NCBI GenBank assembly: GCA_014529385.2
Contig: CM043971.1
Span: 94,155,840 to 94,219,839, forward strand
Direction of reading: 5' to 3'
Length of the DNA: 64,000 nt
Origin: Adiantum capillus-veneris
Taxonomy: Eukaryota; Streptophyta; Polypodiopsida; Polypodiales; Pteridaceae
Part shown: piece by piece, positions 47,971 through 62,800 of the stretch
How positions within the stretch are numbered: the first letter of the stretch is position 1
How the letters are laid out: every line of letters starts with the position of its first letter
Made by a program: the position numbers and the translations under genes
Notes under the pieces: generated by a model
What the model saw: only the letters and a program-made list of their open reading frames with translations
Database searches by the model: none
What the model was told of the DNA's origin: nothing

Positions 47971-48059
47971 ACCTCCCACTTAAAGTCCAATGTGGTACTT
48001 TAAGTGTGAGAGAAGCTACTATACAAGCTAATATACAAGAGATGTAGAGAAGTGATGTA

Positions 48060-51000
48060 CTACCCTACACCTAACTGCTTGCGAAAATGCGCAAAGCTCT
48101 CTGAGGGAAGTCCTTTTGTAAGTAGATCAGCAGGATTTTTTGTGGTGTGAACTTTGACAAGCTGAAGTTGCTTATCCTCGAGCATTTCCCTGATGAAATG
48201 ATACTTCACATCCACATGCTTTGTCTTTGAGTGATAAACTGGATTGCGAGTCAATTGTATAGCACTTTGACTATCACAATATAACACAGGCATCTCTTCT
48301 TTGATTCCCAAATATGTTACTAGTCGATTAAGCCAAATTGATTCTTTGCATGCCTCTGATGCTGCAATATATTCAGCCTCTGTAGTAGACTGAGTAACAC
48401 AATCTTGTAATCTAGAACGCCATGATACTGCTCCACCAGCCAATGTAAAGACATACCCTGACGTAGACCTTCGGTTGTCTAAGTCACCTGCATAATCTGA
48501 GTCTGTAAAACCCTTTACACTTAGCTCCTGACTCCCATAGCATATACGCATACTCTTTGTAGCTTTCAGGTATCTCAATATTCCTTTCACTGCCTCCCAA
48601 TGTTTCTTGCCTGGGTTTGACATGTATCGACTTACTACTCCCACTGCAAATGCAATGTCTGGGCGAGTAGCAATCATTGCATACATCAAAATACCCACTG
48701 CAGACGCATATGGAATCTTATCCATTTCAGCCTGTTCTTCCTCAGACACAGGACAATCTTGTTTGCTAAGTTTCACATATGGTGGCAATGGAACACTCAA
48801 TGCCTTTCCCTTCTCCATATTGAAACGTTGCAAAACCTTGTCAATATACTCTGTTTGAGATAACCAAATCAACTTCTTTGATCTGTCTCTCTCAATGCGC
48901 ATACCAAGTATATGACTTGCCTCACCCATGTCTTTCATGTCAAACTATTTTGCCATCTTTGACTTCAAAGCTGAAATTTCTTCCAAGTGCTTGCCAGCAA
49001 TCAACATGTCATCCACATACAAAATAAGGATCAGCCAACTACCATCCTTAGCCTTCTTTGTATATAGACAGTGATCAAACTCACTACGTTTGTAGCCTTG
49101 AGAAAGCATAAACTTGTGGAATTTATGGTACCATGCCCTCGGTGATTTTTTAAAGCCATAAAGACTCTTTAACAACTGGCATACCCAATCTTCCTTGCCT
49201 TTTTTAACAAACCCTTCTGGCTGCTGCATGTAAATTTCCACATCTAAATCACCATGCAAGAACGCTGTCTTGACATCCATTTGGTGCAACACAAAATCTA
49301 ATATGGAAACCAATGCAAGAAAGCATCTCAATGTAGTCATCTTGACCACCGGAGAGAATACTTCATCAAAGTCAATGCCTTGTTCTTGCTTAAAGCCCTT
49401 GGCAACAAGCCTTGCTTTGTACTTTGGCTGACTATCATGAGAGGTGATCTTATACCTGTAAACCCATTTACAAGGTAGAGCCTTTTCGCCCTGTGGTAAT
49501 TTAACTAGCTTCCATGTCTTGTTTTTATGCAGAGCTGTCATCTCTGACTGCATGGCCAATTGCCAATTTCCGGAGTCCTTCATTTTCACTGCTTCCTTTT
49601 AACATGAAGGTTCATTGCAATCAGTCAACATGACATAGTTCATAGATGGAACAAACCTATCAGGAGGTCGCGTGACACGTCCAGATCTATGCACAATATG
49701 TGGCTCAAGCTCAGCCACAACCTGTGGTTCCACTCTATCCTGTCCTTGCTCCTCTTGAGCCCTGACATTTTGTCTTGGACGTGCAGGTCCATCTTCTTGG
49801 AAGACAACTCTTCTAATCTCCTCAACCCTCTCTGGTTTAGAATGATATTTGGATTCATTAAAGTGAACATCATTGCTGCGGACAACCTTTCTAGATTCGG
49901 GATCCCAAAGTCTGTACCCCATCTCTCCAGAATTACCATAGCCTAGAAAGATGCACTTTCTACTCTTTGGCTCAAGTTTGTTCCTAAATTCCTTTGGAAC
50001 GTGAGTATATGCCTCACAGCCAAAGACTCTGAGATTCTTGTATGAGGGCATTTTGCCTGACCATACCATCTCTGGCACTGAATCCTTCTGCAAAACCTTG
50101 CTAGGAGATCTATTTACAAGATGAACAGCTGTTGATACAGCTTCAGCCCAAAACCCATTTGGAAGCTGTGCATTAGACAACATACTTCTGACCTTCTCTT
50201 TTATGGTCCTATTCATCCTCTCAGCAACACCATTTTGAGGAGGATTGTAAGGAGCAGTAAGTTCACGTTTTATACCTTTTGACTCACAAAAGTCCTGAAA
50301 GACCTGTGAAACATACTCTCCACCATTGTCAGTGCGTAAGCATTTAAGCTTCTTGCCACTCTGATTCTCCACAAGTGTCACAAACGTTTTGAAAACACTA
50401 AACGCTTCATCCTTGTGCTTGAGAAAGTAAACCCATACTTTCCTCGAGTAATCATCTATAAATGTCATAAAGTAAGAAGCTCCCCCTAGAGATAGGTTAG
50501 GCATAGGTCCACACAAATCACTATGAACAAGTGCCAACTGTGTATCTCTTCTACTGCTTCTATGCTTATGTGGCTGCTGTGTTTGCTTACCATACAGACA
50601 ATGTTCACAGAATTCAAAATCATTAAATGAAAAGCCAGGCAAATAACCAGAACGAGACAAGATTTCCATTCCCTTCTTGGACATATGTCCTAACCGGCTA
50701 TGCCACAAAGAAACGTTCGGCTGCTCGGTTACATTGATTACATTTTTAGAGACATTTGATACATAAATCATGTAAAGTCCTCGAGACTTTACTCCATGTG
50801 CTACTGTCATAGAACCCTTGGATATCTTCCACATGTTCTGTCCAAAAGTGGTGACGTAGCCAGCATCATCAAGTAAACCTGTGCTGATCAAGCTCTTTGT
50901 AATTGCGGAAACATGTCTCACATTCTTCAGCGTGAAAGAAGAGACATTTTGAAACTTCAATTGAACATCTCCAACACCTAAGATCTCACATGTCTGCCCA

Positions 51001-52040
51001 TTGCCTAGCCGAACATGATCTTTGGTGGTCACATAAGAAGTAAACCACTCCTTGTTTGGAGACACATGAAGTGATGCCCCTGAGTCTATAATCCAGTCAC
51101 TCAGTGCATTTCCATCAGATGCTGTAAGAAGAGCTGATTCCATTGTATTCTTCAAGAAGTAGATGTCTCCTGACACTAGACTGTCATCCTCTGCAACAGT
51201 GTTTGTCACATTTATTTCTTGAATCTTCACTGAGGACTTGTTCTTCTCACCATGGTCTTCAGCTTTCTCTTTGCCTTTTTCTACTTTCCATTCTCTGCAG
51301 TCTCTTTTCATGTGACCCTTCTTGCCACAATGGTAGCATTCTATGTCACTCTTGCCTTTAGCACTGCGGGACTTGCTACGAGACTGATTCCTCTTTCCAC
51401 CTTTGTACTTTTCTTAGGTCCTTCCCCTGACAACTAAGGCTGTTCCTTTGCCTTTGTCCATTGTCTTTCTATTGGTTTCTTCAGTAAGCAGACTTCCTTC
51501 TACACCTGCTATGTTCAAACCATCTGGAGGTGCAGAATTACTCAAAGCTGTGCGAAAAGTGTCCCAACTTTCCGGCAATGTGATCAACAGGAACATAGCT
51601 CTAACAGGTTCATCAAACTTGACACCTTGAGCTGACAACTGACTATAGATTGTGTTCAATTCATTCAGATGATTGGACATAGGTGTCCCTTCTTTCATCT
51701 TCAAGTCAACAAGCTTCTTAAGCTAGTATACCTGTGAAGCTGCACTCTACTTCTCATAAAGATCACTCAGCTTTAACCATGCTTGATAAGCCGACATCTC
51801 GTCTGCTACATTGAAGTAAACGCTTTCTGCCAAAGTCAGCATAATGGTAGAAAGTGCCAATTCATCCATTTCGCTCCATTCATCTTCGTCCATATCTTCT
51901 GGTTTTATCCCCTTGAGCTTTATAGGTTTTATCTGCTTCTTTTGTACCAACACGTGCCAAATCTACTTCTTACACAATGGGAAATTGGTTCCATCCAGCT
52001 TCTTGATATTGTAAAGAGCAGTGTCCTGTGATCCAGCCAT
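48060..52040 (-). pseudogene. Copia-2 gag-pol, a single frame with six stops
   Basis: From ATG at 52040 to the stop at 48060 the reading frame never shifts (1326 sense positions). It is interrupted by six stops, of which five are near 51965, 51745, 51415, 49597 and 48942; the 51720-51750 area holds two. Domains in order: Gag; CCHC knuckle (about 51300); protease DWIIDSGASLH; pre-integrase LWHSRLGHMSKKG; integrase with HSDLCGP, RTDNGGEYVS and NGVAERMNRT; reverse transcriptase with YVDDMLIAG; RNase H with YCDSQSAIQL. The longest open piece (51311-49599, 570 residues) covers the end of Gag, the whole protease and the integrase. Catalytic residues changed in Copia-1 are intact here. Comparison with Copia-1 shows each stop is private to one copy. 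Confidence 0.95.
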
Positions 52041-53121
52041 AGCTACGCTTCACAGTAGTTTACTTTCTTGGGAAAAATTCGGCAGAGTTTCCCTTGTAAA
52101 CTGACCTCTGAACCAATATCAACCTGTCAAATGAACCAAGAAAGCTTCAGATTCTGCAGAAATTTTGGCAGAGTCTCCTTTGTAAAATGGCTCTGGTGTA
52201 CTAAAAAACAGACCAAAAACAGCTCAAAAAACACTGTCTCTCTGACACTGTAAGCTGCGGGTAAACCTGTCCTGCACCTGTATTGTCTCTCACTGTCTTG
52301 TCACTGTCCTATAAGCATAGACTGCGACAATGCCTCAACGGCAGTAAAGCAAAGATGCAATCCCAACTGTCTAACTCAGAATCAATACATCCTAGCTGCC
52401 TATCTAAGGGTGCTCGAGGGATCGCTCCAAGACCTGTATCACCGAAAGGATCTCATCATTCGAGAATCCCCCAGCTCAATAAAACCTCACTCGACCCTCA
52501 ACAAAGGCTGCAGTAAATCTGACAGTACATAGACTTCCCACAAAGTCATACATCCACAAATTTCCCACTGTATGCTGTAACCGCTGCGGTGGTTGTTTGC
52601 TGCGTGACTCAGATCCAGCAAACCCTCAACAGACATACATCATCTCTGACAATACATCCCATGTGGAAGTACCTGCAATGTCAGGATGAAATCTGGAATA
52701 TCAAGCAACAAACACAAGCTACCTGATGAACTAGTGGATGTCGCCTACAGTCTGTGTGTAGATACGCCTGTGTCGTATGTGACACGCCTCCAAGAACTGT
52801 GAGCCGTCCTTCGATGTGTAGACAACCACAAATCAACACTCTGGGAGTGTCGATATCCTCAGCACCTGCAGTCGTAGGCCGAAAACCCCAAATTTGCAGA
52901 GTCGGATCTGCACCCGCCGAGACCACGTAGTCGAAAATGGCCTGCAGAGACCTTTGTCGAAGCCGAACGGTGGCCGAGATGACCTCAGAATGAAGTTCTG
53001 AGAACACCGAGTCCTTCGGGCTCGCCCACAGGATTTGGGGCCGTGTCTTCGCCTGTCGAATTTCACTCCAATATGAGCTGGTGACTCTAGCCTCCTGCAG
53101 TGCTGCCCCAAGCCTCGATCT

Positions 53122-53135
53122 GAGCTCTGATACCA
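53122..53135 (-). promoter_or_regulatory. Copia-2 primer-binding site
   Basis: GAGCTCTGATACCA on the plus strand, the complement of TGGTATCAGAGCTC. Confidence 0.9.
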
Positions 53136-53137
53136 GT

Positions 53138-53329
53138 TGAAGGAGTACGAGCGGAAGTGCGACGCGAGAGAGAGTGCGAGAAGAAGAGCACGACGATATG
53201 GTGAACTCGCTCTACTGTAATGTGTAGAGCATAGTGAGTTCTTATTAGGTTTTTACAAAAGAATATGTGTACATACCTGGCGGCCCGCCCACTTACCTGG
53301 GCGACCACATTGGGCTTTATACCCCAACA
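53138..53329 (-). repeat. Copia-2 5' LTR
   Basis: 192 bp, two differences from the 3' LTR (GCGATGCG to GCGACGCG and GTGAGAG to GTGCGAG). Confidence 0.94.
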
Positions 53330-54330
53330 AAACCTACTATGGAGGGTCTCTTTGTGAGATGGAATATACTATTTCTTTTGAAAATTTCCCCAAAATACAA
53401 ACAAGAATTTGCCAAAATTTGGTCAAACACAAATTATCATATAGCTAAAAAAAAGGGGTAATCCTCATGAGAAGGGTCCCTATTGAGAAACCTTTGAAAA
53501 TTCGTCCCCAATGGTTTTTGGGGATGCTATCTTGCATACTTCTCTAAAGACTCTATTTATTCTAAATTTGGAAGACAAACATCATTATGGGAGGTGGGAA
53601 CTTGCTTACTTATATGGGTGGGTAAACTTAGAGAACTATGATTCCTCGATCAAAGTCATTTTATTCATAGTCTTACAGTGTGTCTATGCTATTACAGGTT
53701 GGTTTGTTTTGGAATCAGTTCTCATTGCATAGCATATATACATATAAAGAATTGAGTATATGTTTTTTGGAATCCTTTTTGAGATACAAACAAGACGCTA
53801 CCAGATTTTTATAAAGATGGTTATATGTGCTGGTGACATGTGATGTATTGCTAGGTTTTGACACATGACATACAGGGTTTTTTTCCATTAATGAAGCCGT
53901 AAACCTTCTGTGAGAGTCTTGTTGAGAGATGGCATAAACTGAGTATTTGAAATACTAATTGAATTAGGGAGATGCTATCCGATTTTCGTCAGGAGGTCTA
54001 CAATGATCTTTGAACCAAAAATACCAAAAAATACATAGGTATCTGCATCATATATGGTAGTAGTCATTAGCGTCATATCTTTGGGGAAACTCAATGAATA
54101 TTGGGACACACATGATTCGACAATCAAAGGTTATCTTACTTAAAAGCCCAACTTAATGATCAATCCTAAGGGCAGGCTATAAACTAGGTCTACAAGTGTG
54201 ACATGGATGACAATTGGATCCAGTGTCGACACCTGCGATAGCACAAACATAGCCAGTTCTAATGGAATGTTTTTGTATGGATGCAGGTAACAACTGGATC
54301 CTTCTCCATGTAGATGTAGTGGAACTCATC
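53330..54330. repeat. Diverged repeat family R, further copies
   Basis: Copies begin near 53335, 53460 and 53905 (GAGGGTCTC, AGAAGGGTCCC, TGTGAGAGTC), each with a GATGGNA and a GA(T/C)GCTA block. The 54198-54330 part matches 45216-45360. Confidence 0.6.
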
Positions 54331-54499
54331 CCAAAGGGTGGACACACAGAGATACAACACTAAGAGATCAATTTGTAATGGTCAAAGATCAATTTTTTGA
54401 TCTAACTGACAGTATTATCCATTAGATACAGAATGTTGTATTGGTGTTGATGGTCAGTTTTCGAAACCGTGACCGTGAGAACCACACCCTAAGGAAGGG

Positions 54500-55780
<1,281 letters not shown>

Positions 55781-56190
55781 ACCACACTCCCCCGTTCCCA
55801 CGCACAGATACCCACACACACATATACATATAATTACACATAGGTACACACATATACTCACACACCTATACATACACACACTCGCATAACGCACACACAC
55901 AGAAAAAATAATAATAAAACGAAGAATTCTACGACTACGACAACATCAATAAAGGAGGACGACCTGAATCACGCGTCACCGACAACAAAAATAACGAAGG
56001 CGCAGAAGGCATGCCCCAGCCGACCCCGAAAAGACGTACGCACTACATCGACGCACCAACAAGCTGCCATTCACTGACATCACACAACCACGACACCATT
56101 TTCAAGAAACCATAGGTTATCATCATCATTTTTCAGTTTTCATCCAAGCCTTGTAAAATTCCCAATTTGTAAATTCCCCCTCTCTCTAGG
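55781..56190. other. Unassigned sequence
   Basis: No gene or element recognised between the microsatellite block and the possible LTR. Confidence 0.4.
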
Positions 56191-56744
56191 TGATGGTCAC
56201 AAAGGCCCATCTAGAGGTTTTCATTTTAAATAATTCCCAAGACAAAGCAAGGGTCAACCACAGCGGGCCCACCACCTTGCTTTGTATCCCCGATTAGCTT
56301 ACCGTAATCAACCCGGGATTACCCTAATCCAAGAAGCCAACACCTATAAAAGGGCACTGAGAGGTCACTATCGGGGGAGGGGCAATTGATGAGAGGTCAG
56401 TACTTGGTAAAGTTTTAGTGAGAGGAATTGACACAATTGGCATCACGGGGAGGGGACTTGTGTGATGGTTTGTTTTGGGAATTGCACCATGTGAAGGGAG
56501 CTACGTCCACCTCTCGACTCCAATGGTCGATGCACACACACATACCCATCCTTGGTAGCAAGTTTCACATCATCGAGTTGTCTCTAGAGAACGCACCAAG
56601 TAGATTCACCATCTCTTCTCCCTATCTCTCTATCACCACGGTGTGTCACCTCGCCGAAAGGAAGGTCATTTGTAAATACTGCAAGAAATAATTCTCCCTC
56701 ACACCCCCGAGGGTTTTCATCATTTGTCAATGCTCTCTCTGTCC

Positions 56745-56777
<33 letters not shown>

Positions 56778-56946
56778 GCTCTCTGTGTGTGTGTGTATGT
56801 GTTTGTGTGTGTGTGTGTAAGTTTGCGGTGTTCACATCACCATGGTCTGCGTCCTAGCCGCTCAAAGCTAGGTGGTGCCCCCCCTGTTCGCTTTACCGTG
56901 ACCAACTCGAGGCCGTTGGGGTTCAGGTATCGCTTTTCTCCCGTCA
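56191..56946 (+). repeat. Possible LTR (solo or 5' end of a truncated element)
   Basis: The stretch could start TGATGGTCACAAAGGCCC. It holds CACCTATAAAAGGGCACTGA at 56341 as a promoter-like TATA, and ends CCCGTCA followed by TTTGGTGCCCCCACTGAGG, which resembles the TTTGGCGCC-type LTR/primer-site junctions of plant gypsy elements. No second copy lies in the window, so the call rests on these signals alone. Confidence 0.35.
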
Positions 56947-59800
56947 TTTGGTGCCCCCACTGAGGAGGGCTTTTCAAGAAGTGTTCAGTTTACAATGCTG
57001 GAAGCAACGCACTCCATCAGTGATGGACGAATGGCTGAAGGAGTTCTCTAACTGGAGGAAAAGGGAGGAGGAGACTAAAGAGGCACTAGCCGCCTTCATT
57101 CAAGTGCTACTGCCAGGCTGTAGTATCGTCAATATTTAGGAGGTAAGCTCCCCATCTTGTGTTGCTCGTTCTAACCACAAATTGAGAGCATCAGGTGGGA
57201 GGCCTATGAAGTGTCATCATGGCTATTGAGGCGGTCTGGGGCGCGACACAAGAAGAGTGGCCTATAAACACCCTTCGAGGCTCTCGTGCTGCTCAATTGC
57301 GGCTGGGGCAAGCACAATCAGAGACAACAACAACCCACATCCAGAAACCAAACAAGAAAAGGGGCACCACCTAGTTGTAGATGCGAACTAGGAAGCACGT
57401 GATATCTCCTTGTACTCAAACGCACAAAGAGAGGGGAATGCAAGATAGCCACACACACCAGACACAAACATTCACCACGCCAGAGAGAGGTAAAGAGCAC
57501 AAATCAACTTGAGCAACTCAGTCTTAGCCTTAAAGACTAGATGCACACAAAGCTTGATGAGAAATAGAGAGACAACACAAAACTGGACCTTGTTGCCAAT
57601 ACACAAATTGTCTTAGGGTCACGGGAGCCCTCTCACCGAGCACCCTCTTACAATTCACCTTTTAGGCAAACAATTCAACAAGCCCTCAAACCACCAAGAA
57701 TGAAATGGCACAACAAACTTCAAGGACAATATACCTTCAACCACCTGATGAGCCAACTTATCAAGTCAATTTGGAGAGAAGAGTCGTAGTTGCAGCATAC
57801 AATTGCACCCAAAACTATAAATATTATTTATGCACAAGAGTAGGCTACAAGTGTGGTGAAGAGTATGGCATACACTCCACTCCTCTAGATGGCATAACTA
57901 ACTTCAAGCTTCTCCATGCACCTATGTGTAATGATGGAATAGAGCACTCACGATGCACACACTCTACACAACTAGGCTTGAAGAGTGGTGTGTTATGTGT
58001 TGAGAATGTTGTGGTGTAGTGTGATCATGTGATGATTTACAAGGGAGAGAAGGGCTCTATTTATAGGTTTTAGAAGCGCTGATTAGGATTAGGCCTAATC
58101 AAGTTTATTTGAAGGAATAAAAGATTATGCATTTTTTTTTTTTTTAATGAGGGTGGGTCTCTCTTGTACTTTGAGTCACATGGATGTGGGCTCATGGGAA
58201 GAGAATTATTGAGGATAATAGGAGAGAGGATTGAGTGAATAGTTTGGGAGTGCCTACTCTAGTAGAGGGTGCATTTTACAATAAGGTTAGTGGTTAGTAG
58301 TTAGTAATTATCACTAAAAAATATTTACAAAATCATTCACCAAATGGTGAGATATATGATGAGAAAAGTTAGAGAAGGGATGAGCTTGTAAAGAGAGGTT
58401 GAAGCTTTGGAGAAGTTGACATTCACCTCTTTACAACACCGGAAGAAGAAGCAGTCAGCATGGCGAAGCAGCGCGTGTCGATGAAGCTATGTTATTTCAA
58501 ACCTTGGAAAATTCATGATAAAAGCCTTCATTTGTAGAGGTTATCTTTGGATTTTTGCTGATTTTTTGAAGTTCTTTACAAAGTTGAAGAGAGTATGGTA
58601 ATATGGACATATATGTAGAGAGAAAGGGGGACACATAGGGTGTAGAAATGGAGGATGAAGGCTATGGAGGTGTGAGAGATGTGGCAATGGTGAAGAGGGT
58701 GAATTAGGACATGGGAGTTGCAGGTTTGGGAGTGGGAAGGAGAGGGAGTGTGTGTGAAAGAGCAAAATGATAAAGTGGAAGAGGGAGTGTGGCTGCATAG
58801 CATGGGCAAACTGGGGTCCACCAATAAAATCATAGCTCACTGCTCGCAGCTCGAAAAAATATGAAAAAAGTTGAGGTGAAAGTTCAGCTCACGAGCTACA
58901 ACTTTTGTTTGTATCACCTTTTCAAATTTGGGGAGCATGTGATCTTTAAAAATTCAGCAAAACCGACTTTTTTTTCCACTGCACAAGGTCCTTGTGAGGT
59001 CCTTCTTTGGATGATTCTTTTGAATACCTCCAAGAGTGAGCTCCCCATGGTGCATGCATGCATGCCACATACCCTTGAACTTATTTGTTAGGTCTATAAT
59101 TGAAGATATTGTTGAGATCATGATATAAGTGAATAGTACAACTAAGAAAATCAAATATTGAGGGGTCTAAAAAAATATGTATATGTCAAATATAAATAAT
59201 ATAGGTGGAAAAAATATAAAGGGGTCAAAATAAATCTCTCTCATGATAAGTCTACTATAAAAAGATGAATATTCTTGGTGTTCTAATTAATGAGAGTAAA
59301 AGAAAATAGATGTAGGAAGGAAAAATCACAATAGTGAAAAAATATACACATAAATAAAACTAGTTTTTTTGGATTTTTGTTGGGATGGAGTTACACAAAA
59401 AATAAGAGAAGCTTGCATGGAATTATTTTTATATGGAATAAAGAGTATGCAAAATGGTAAGAAAAAATATGTTAATGGTGAGTCAATGTACATAGCATAA
59501 ATAACACACCATAGGTAGAAATATTTAAATAAATACCAAAATAATTATGAAAAATCCTTTTATTTAGGCCCTATATACAATGCAATATTTACACACAAAT
59601 GGGCCATAATATACTTATATTTTTTATATATTTTTTATTTCTTTTGGCTCAACTAGCCCAGTGACTAGCTAATTAAGGGTTTTTAAGAAGATATGGGAAA
59701 AGTCCCCTAACTCACACACACCTATATACAGTGAAATGATAGGGATAGCCACAGTGTTTGGATGATTTTAGTAGGGTGGGTTAACTCACTATGGAAATTA
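56947..59800. other. Unassigned sequence, part probably the 3' LTR of the Tat-like element
   Basis: Nothing coding was recognised. The right part is probably LTR of the minus-strand element whose LTR starts at 59824, but its far end could not be placed. A plus-strand frame at 57705-58019 has no known motif. Confidence 0.35.
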
Positions 59801-59823
59801 CGGAGAGCCGAAAAACGGCTATC

Positions 59824-59840
59824 ATTAGCCCTCCCCCAGG
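59824..59840 (-). promoter_or_regulatory. Polypurine tract and 3' LTR start of the Tat-like element
   Basis: On the minus strand CCTGGGGGAGGGC (59840-59828) is followed by TAA and then TGATAGCCG from 59824, a typical polypurine tract and LTR start. It lies just downstream of the pol frame. Confidence 0.65.
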
Positions 59841-59852
59841 ATGATGGTATAT

Positions 59853-62800
59853 TCATGTACCATCATAGAGCATCTTTTCCAAAGAGAGTGCTTCAGAGTC
59901 CTTGACGAGGTCTTCATTGTTTGGCCCCTCAGAATTTTGGTTTGAGTTACACTCATGCTTCACGGAACAATACCTACATGAGATAGCTGCCTTTTGACAG
60001 ATCTTTGGTAGATCCTTTGGTAGAAGGCGACTCAAATAAGGCTTCAAGCAATACCCGTTTACCTTCCTGGAGTGCTCTTTTCCATTCAAGTCCGTAATCT
60101 GATAATAACTTGAGTTGAAAGCCTTTTTGACTATGTATGGCCCCTGCCATCTAGTTTCAAATTTGGCATCAAAACGATTATCGAGTTGATTGTCATACCT
60201 TAGCACAAGATCTCCATCATTGATGCCTTTGTCCTTCAGTTTCTTGTCAAGCTTTTCCTTCGTCTGTGTGGCTTTCCTCTTGTACCACTCGTATGCTGCT
60301 TCTCTTTTCCACTCAAGCTCAGCTAGGGTAAGAAGTCGATCCATCCATGCTTCTTGATCATCTTGTGCTGCTTTGCCATGAAGTCACATTGTTGGAATGT
60401 TGAGCTCAATTGGTTGTAAAGCCTCTTGACCATAGACCAAGTGAAATGGTGTGAACTCCATGGCTTCCCTATATGTGGTTCGATACGCCCACAAGGCACC
60501 ATCCAAGAAGTCATCCCACAACTTTGTCTTGTTTTTTACCATCTTTCTAATGATGCCTGCAATGACACCATTAGCTTTTTCTACCAAACCATTTGATTGG
60601 GGATAGTAGGGTGTACTACGACGATGTAGAATGTGAAGTTCTTCACAGACTTCTGTGAGCAAGCCCTTTCTAAACCCTGGACCATTATCAGAAACAATCT
60701 CCAAAGGTGTGCCAAATCTGCCAAGATATACAATTTTCCATTTTTAGTCCTGGGCAATGGACCCATAGCATCAATGCCCCATTTTTCAAACGGACCATTT
60801 GCAAGGACTAGCTGACCTGGACCATGTAACAGACGCTTGTTTCCATTAATTTGACAATTGTGGCAGTTTTTACACCAATGTTGAACATCAATGTGCAAGC
60901 TTGGCCAAACATATCCGGCAAGCAAAATCTTTTTTGCAGTGAGTTCCTGTGCAAAATGACCACCACACGCTTCCTCATGCAAACCTTTTAGAATGGCTGG
61001 GATTTCCTCAATAGCTGGTACTCTTCTGCACACTTGATCCTTCCCTCTTTGATAAAGGGATCCTTCTAGAAAGAGATACGTGCTTTCCTTTTTCATGATT
61101 CTCCTCTTCTGAGCCTTCGTGAATTCTTGTGGAAACTCACCCTCCAAAATGTAGCTAATAATGGGAGTCAATGACTCCAATCCCTGGTATCTCGGTTGCT
61201 TGACAGTTGCTGCCACCATGATGACCTGCACTTCTTTCTCAACACATGTAACTGCTTGTTGTGCAAGTAAATCGGCATCTTCATTCTGTTTCCTAGGAAT
61301 ATGATATAGTTGCACTTCTTCAAATTGATTAAGCAATCTACGAATGGCATGAAATTTTGTCCTTAGGCTTTCATTCTTGCATGCCCAAATGCCTAAAATT
61401 TTCTTCACGATGAGAAGTGCATCCCCTCTTACCATGAGACGTTGTATACCTTGGCCAGTGCATATCTTTAAACCATGAAGTAGTGTGTCATATTCTGCTT
61501 CATTGTTGCTAGTTGAACCTGGTAGATTGACCTTCTCTTGCATGACCACCTCCCCACTTGGGTTGAGCAATACCAGCCCTCCCCGTGCTTTTCCTGTGGC
61601 TCGTCAAAAAGCTCCATCAAAGAACAAGGTAAAAGAATTAGGAATACTTTTAGGTGGTGGCAATGGTAGGGTCTTTACTTCAGGCACCTTAATCTCGTTC
61701 TCATGTACCCTATAAGTAAGGATCCCTGCCAATTGTGCATGCACACTATCTTCTACTTTGAAAGAGTATTGAAACTGTTGCAACTCCATAATCCACTTTG
61801 AGATCCTAGTACTAAGATTCATTTGAGATGACACCCAAGGGAACAAATTTTCTGCAGTGAGAATTACAAAAGGTTTTGGTAGCAGATAGGATCTAAACTT
61901 TCTCACCGCAAACATGAGAGAAAGCATCATGAGTTCTGCCTCCGTGTAGCCTCTCTCCAAAGCATTCATGACCCTACTAGCAAAGTAGATGGGTCGCATC
62001 CTGGTACTGTGGGGATCTTGTTGTAATAAAACCGCACCAATTGTTTTTTTCCCAACACTAGAGCTAACAAAGAATGTGTACTCCCAACAAGGAGGCATGA
62101 GTGTTGGTAGCTCTGACAAAATGACTTTAATGTTACAAAAGTACTCTTCAAGCTCAGCAGACCATGCAAATTATACTTGTTGTGTCAACTTTTGCAAAGG
62201 ATGAAGCAACTCCGAAGCTAAGTGAATAAAGCGTGACATATACTTCACCTTTTGAATGAATGAGATTACCTCTTTGAGATTCTTAGGTGATGGGAGCTCA
62301 ATAAGAGCCTTTGCCTTTGAAGGATTCACCTCAATGCTTTTATAGGAAACCTTGTGACCAAGAAAGATCACTTCATCCTCACCTATGTGACACTTGTCGG
62401 GGTTGAGTTGACCTCCCATGTCGTAGAGCTTCTTTAAACCTTCTTCTACCCTTTGTAGATGTAATGATTTTGAGATATATAAATGCAGAAATCATCAATG
62501 AACACCCTGATTGACTTTCCAAAGAATGCTTGAAACACCATGTTCATGAAACGTTGGAAAGTTGCAGGAGCATTTGTCAGGCCAAATGGCATAACTCTAA
62601 AAGCATAACAACCCCAAGGAGTGATGAAGGTTGTTTTTAACTGATCTTCCAATGCGATACCTATTTGAAAGTAACCTGAGTAGCCATCACACACAGTGTA
62701 CTCCTCATGACCAGCTACCTCATTTAGTATCTCATCTTGAAATGGGAGGGGAAAGTGATCTCTTTTTGTTGCCTCATTGAGTGGACGGTAATCCACACAC

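Larger units (their letters stand above)
47779..53329 (-). mobile_element. Copia-2: second copy of the Copia-1 family, minus strand
   Basis: 192-bp LTRs, an exact 5-bp target duplication AAACC (47774-47778 and 53330-53334), a primer site and a polypurine tract as in Copia-1. The LTRs differ at about two positions, so it looks slightly younger or better preserved than Copia-1. It inserted into a copy of repeat family R: joining the flanks restores a sequence like the one at 45037-45075. Confidence 0.95.

Noticed and set aside
57705-58019. 104-residue plus-strand frame
   Set aside because: No recognisable family, no neighbouring exon signals; may be LTR sequence.
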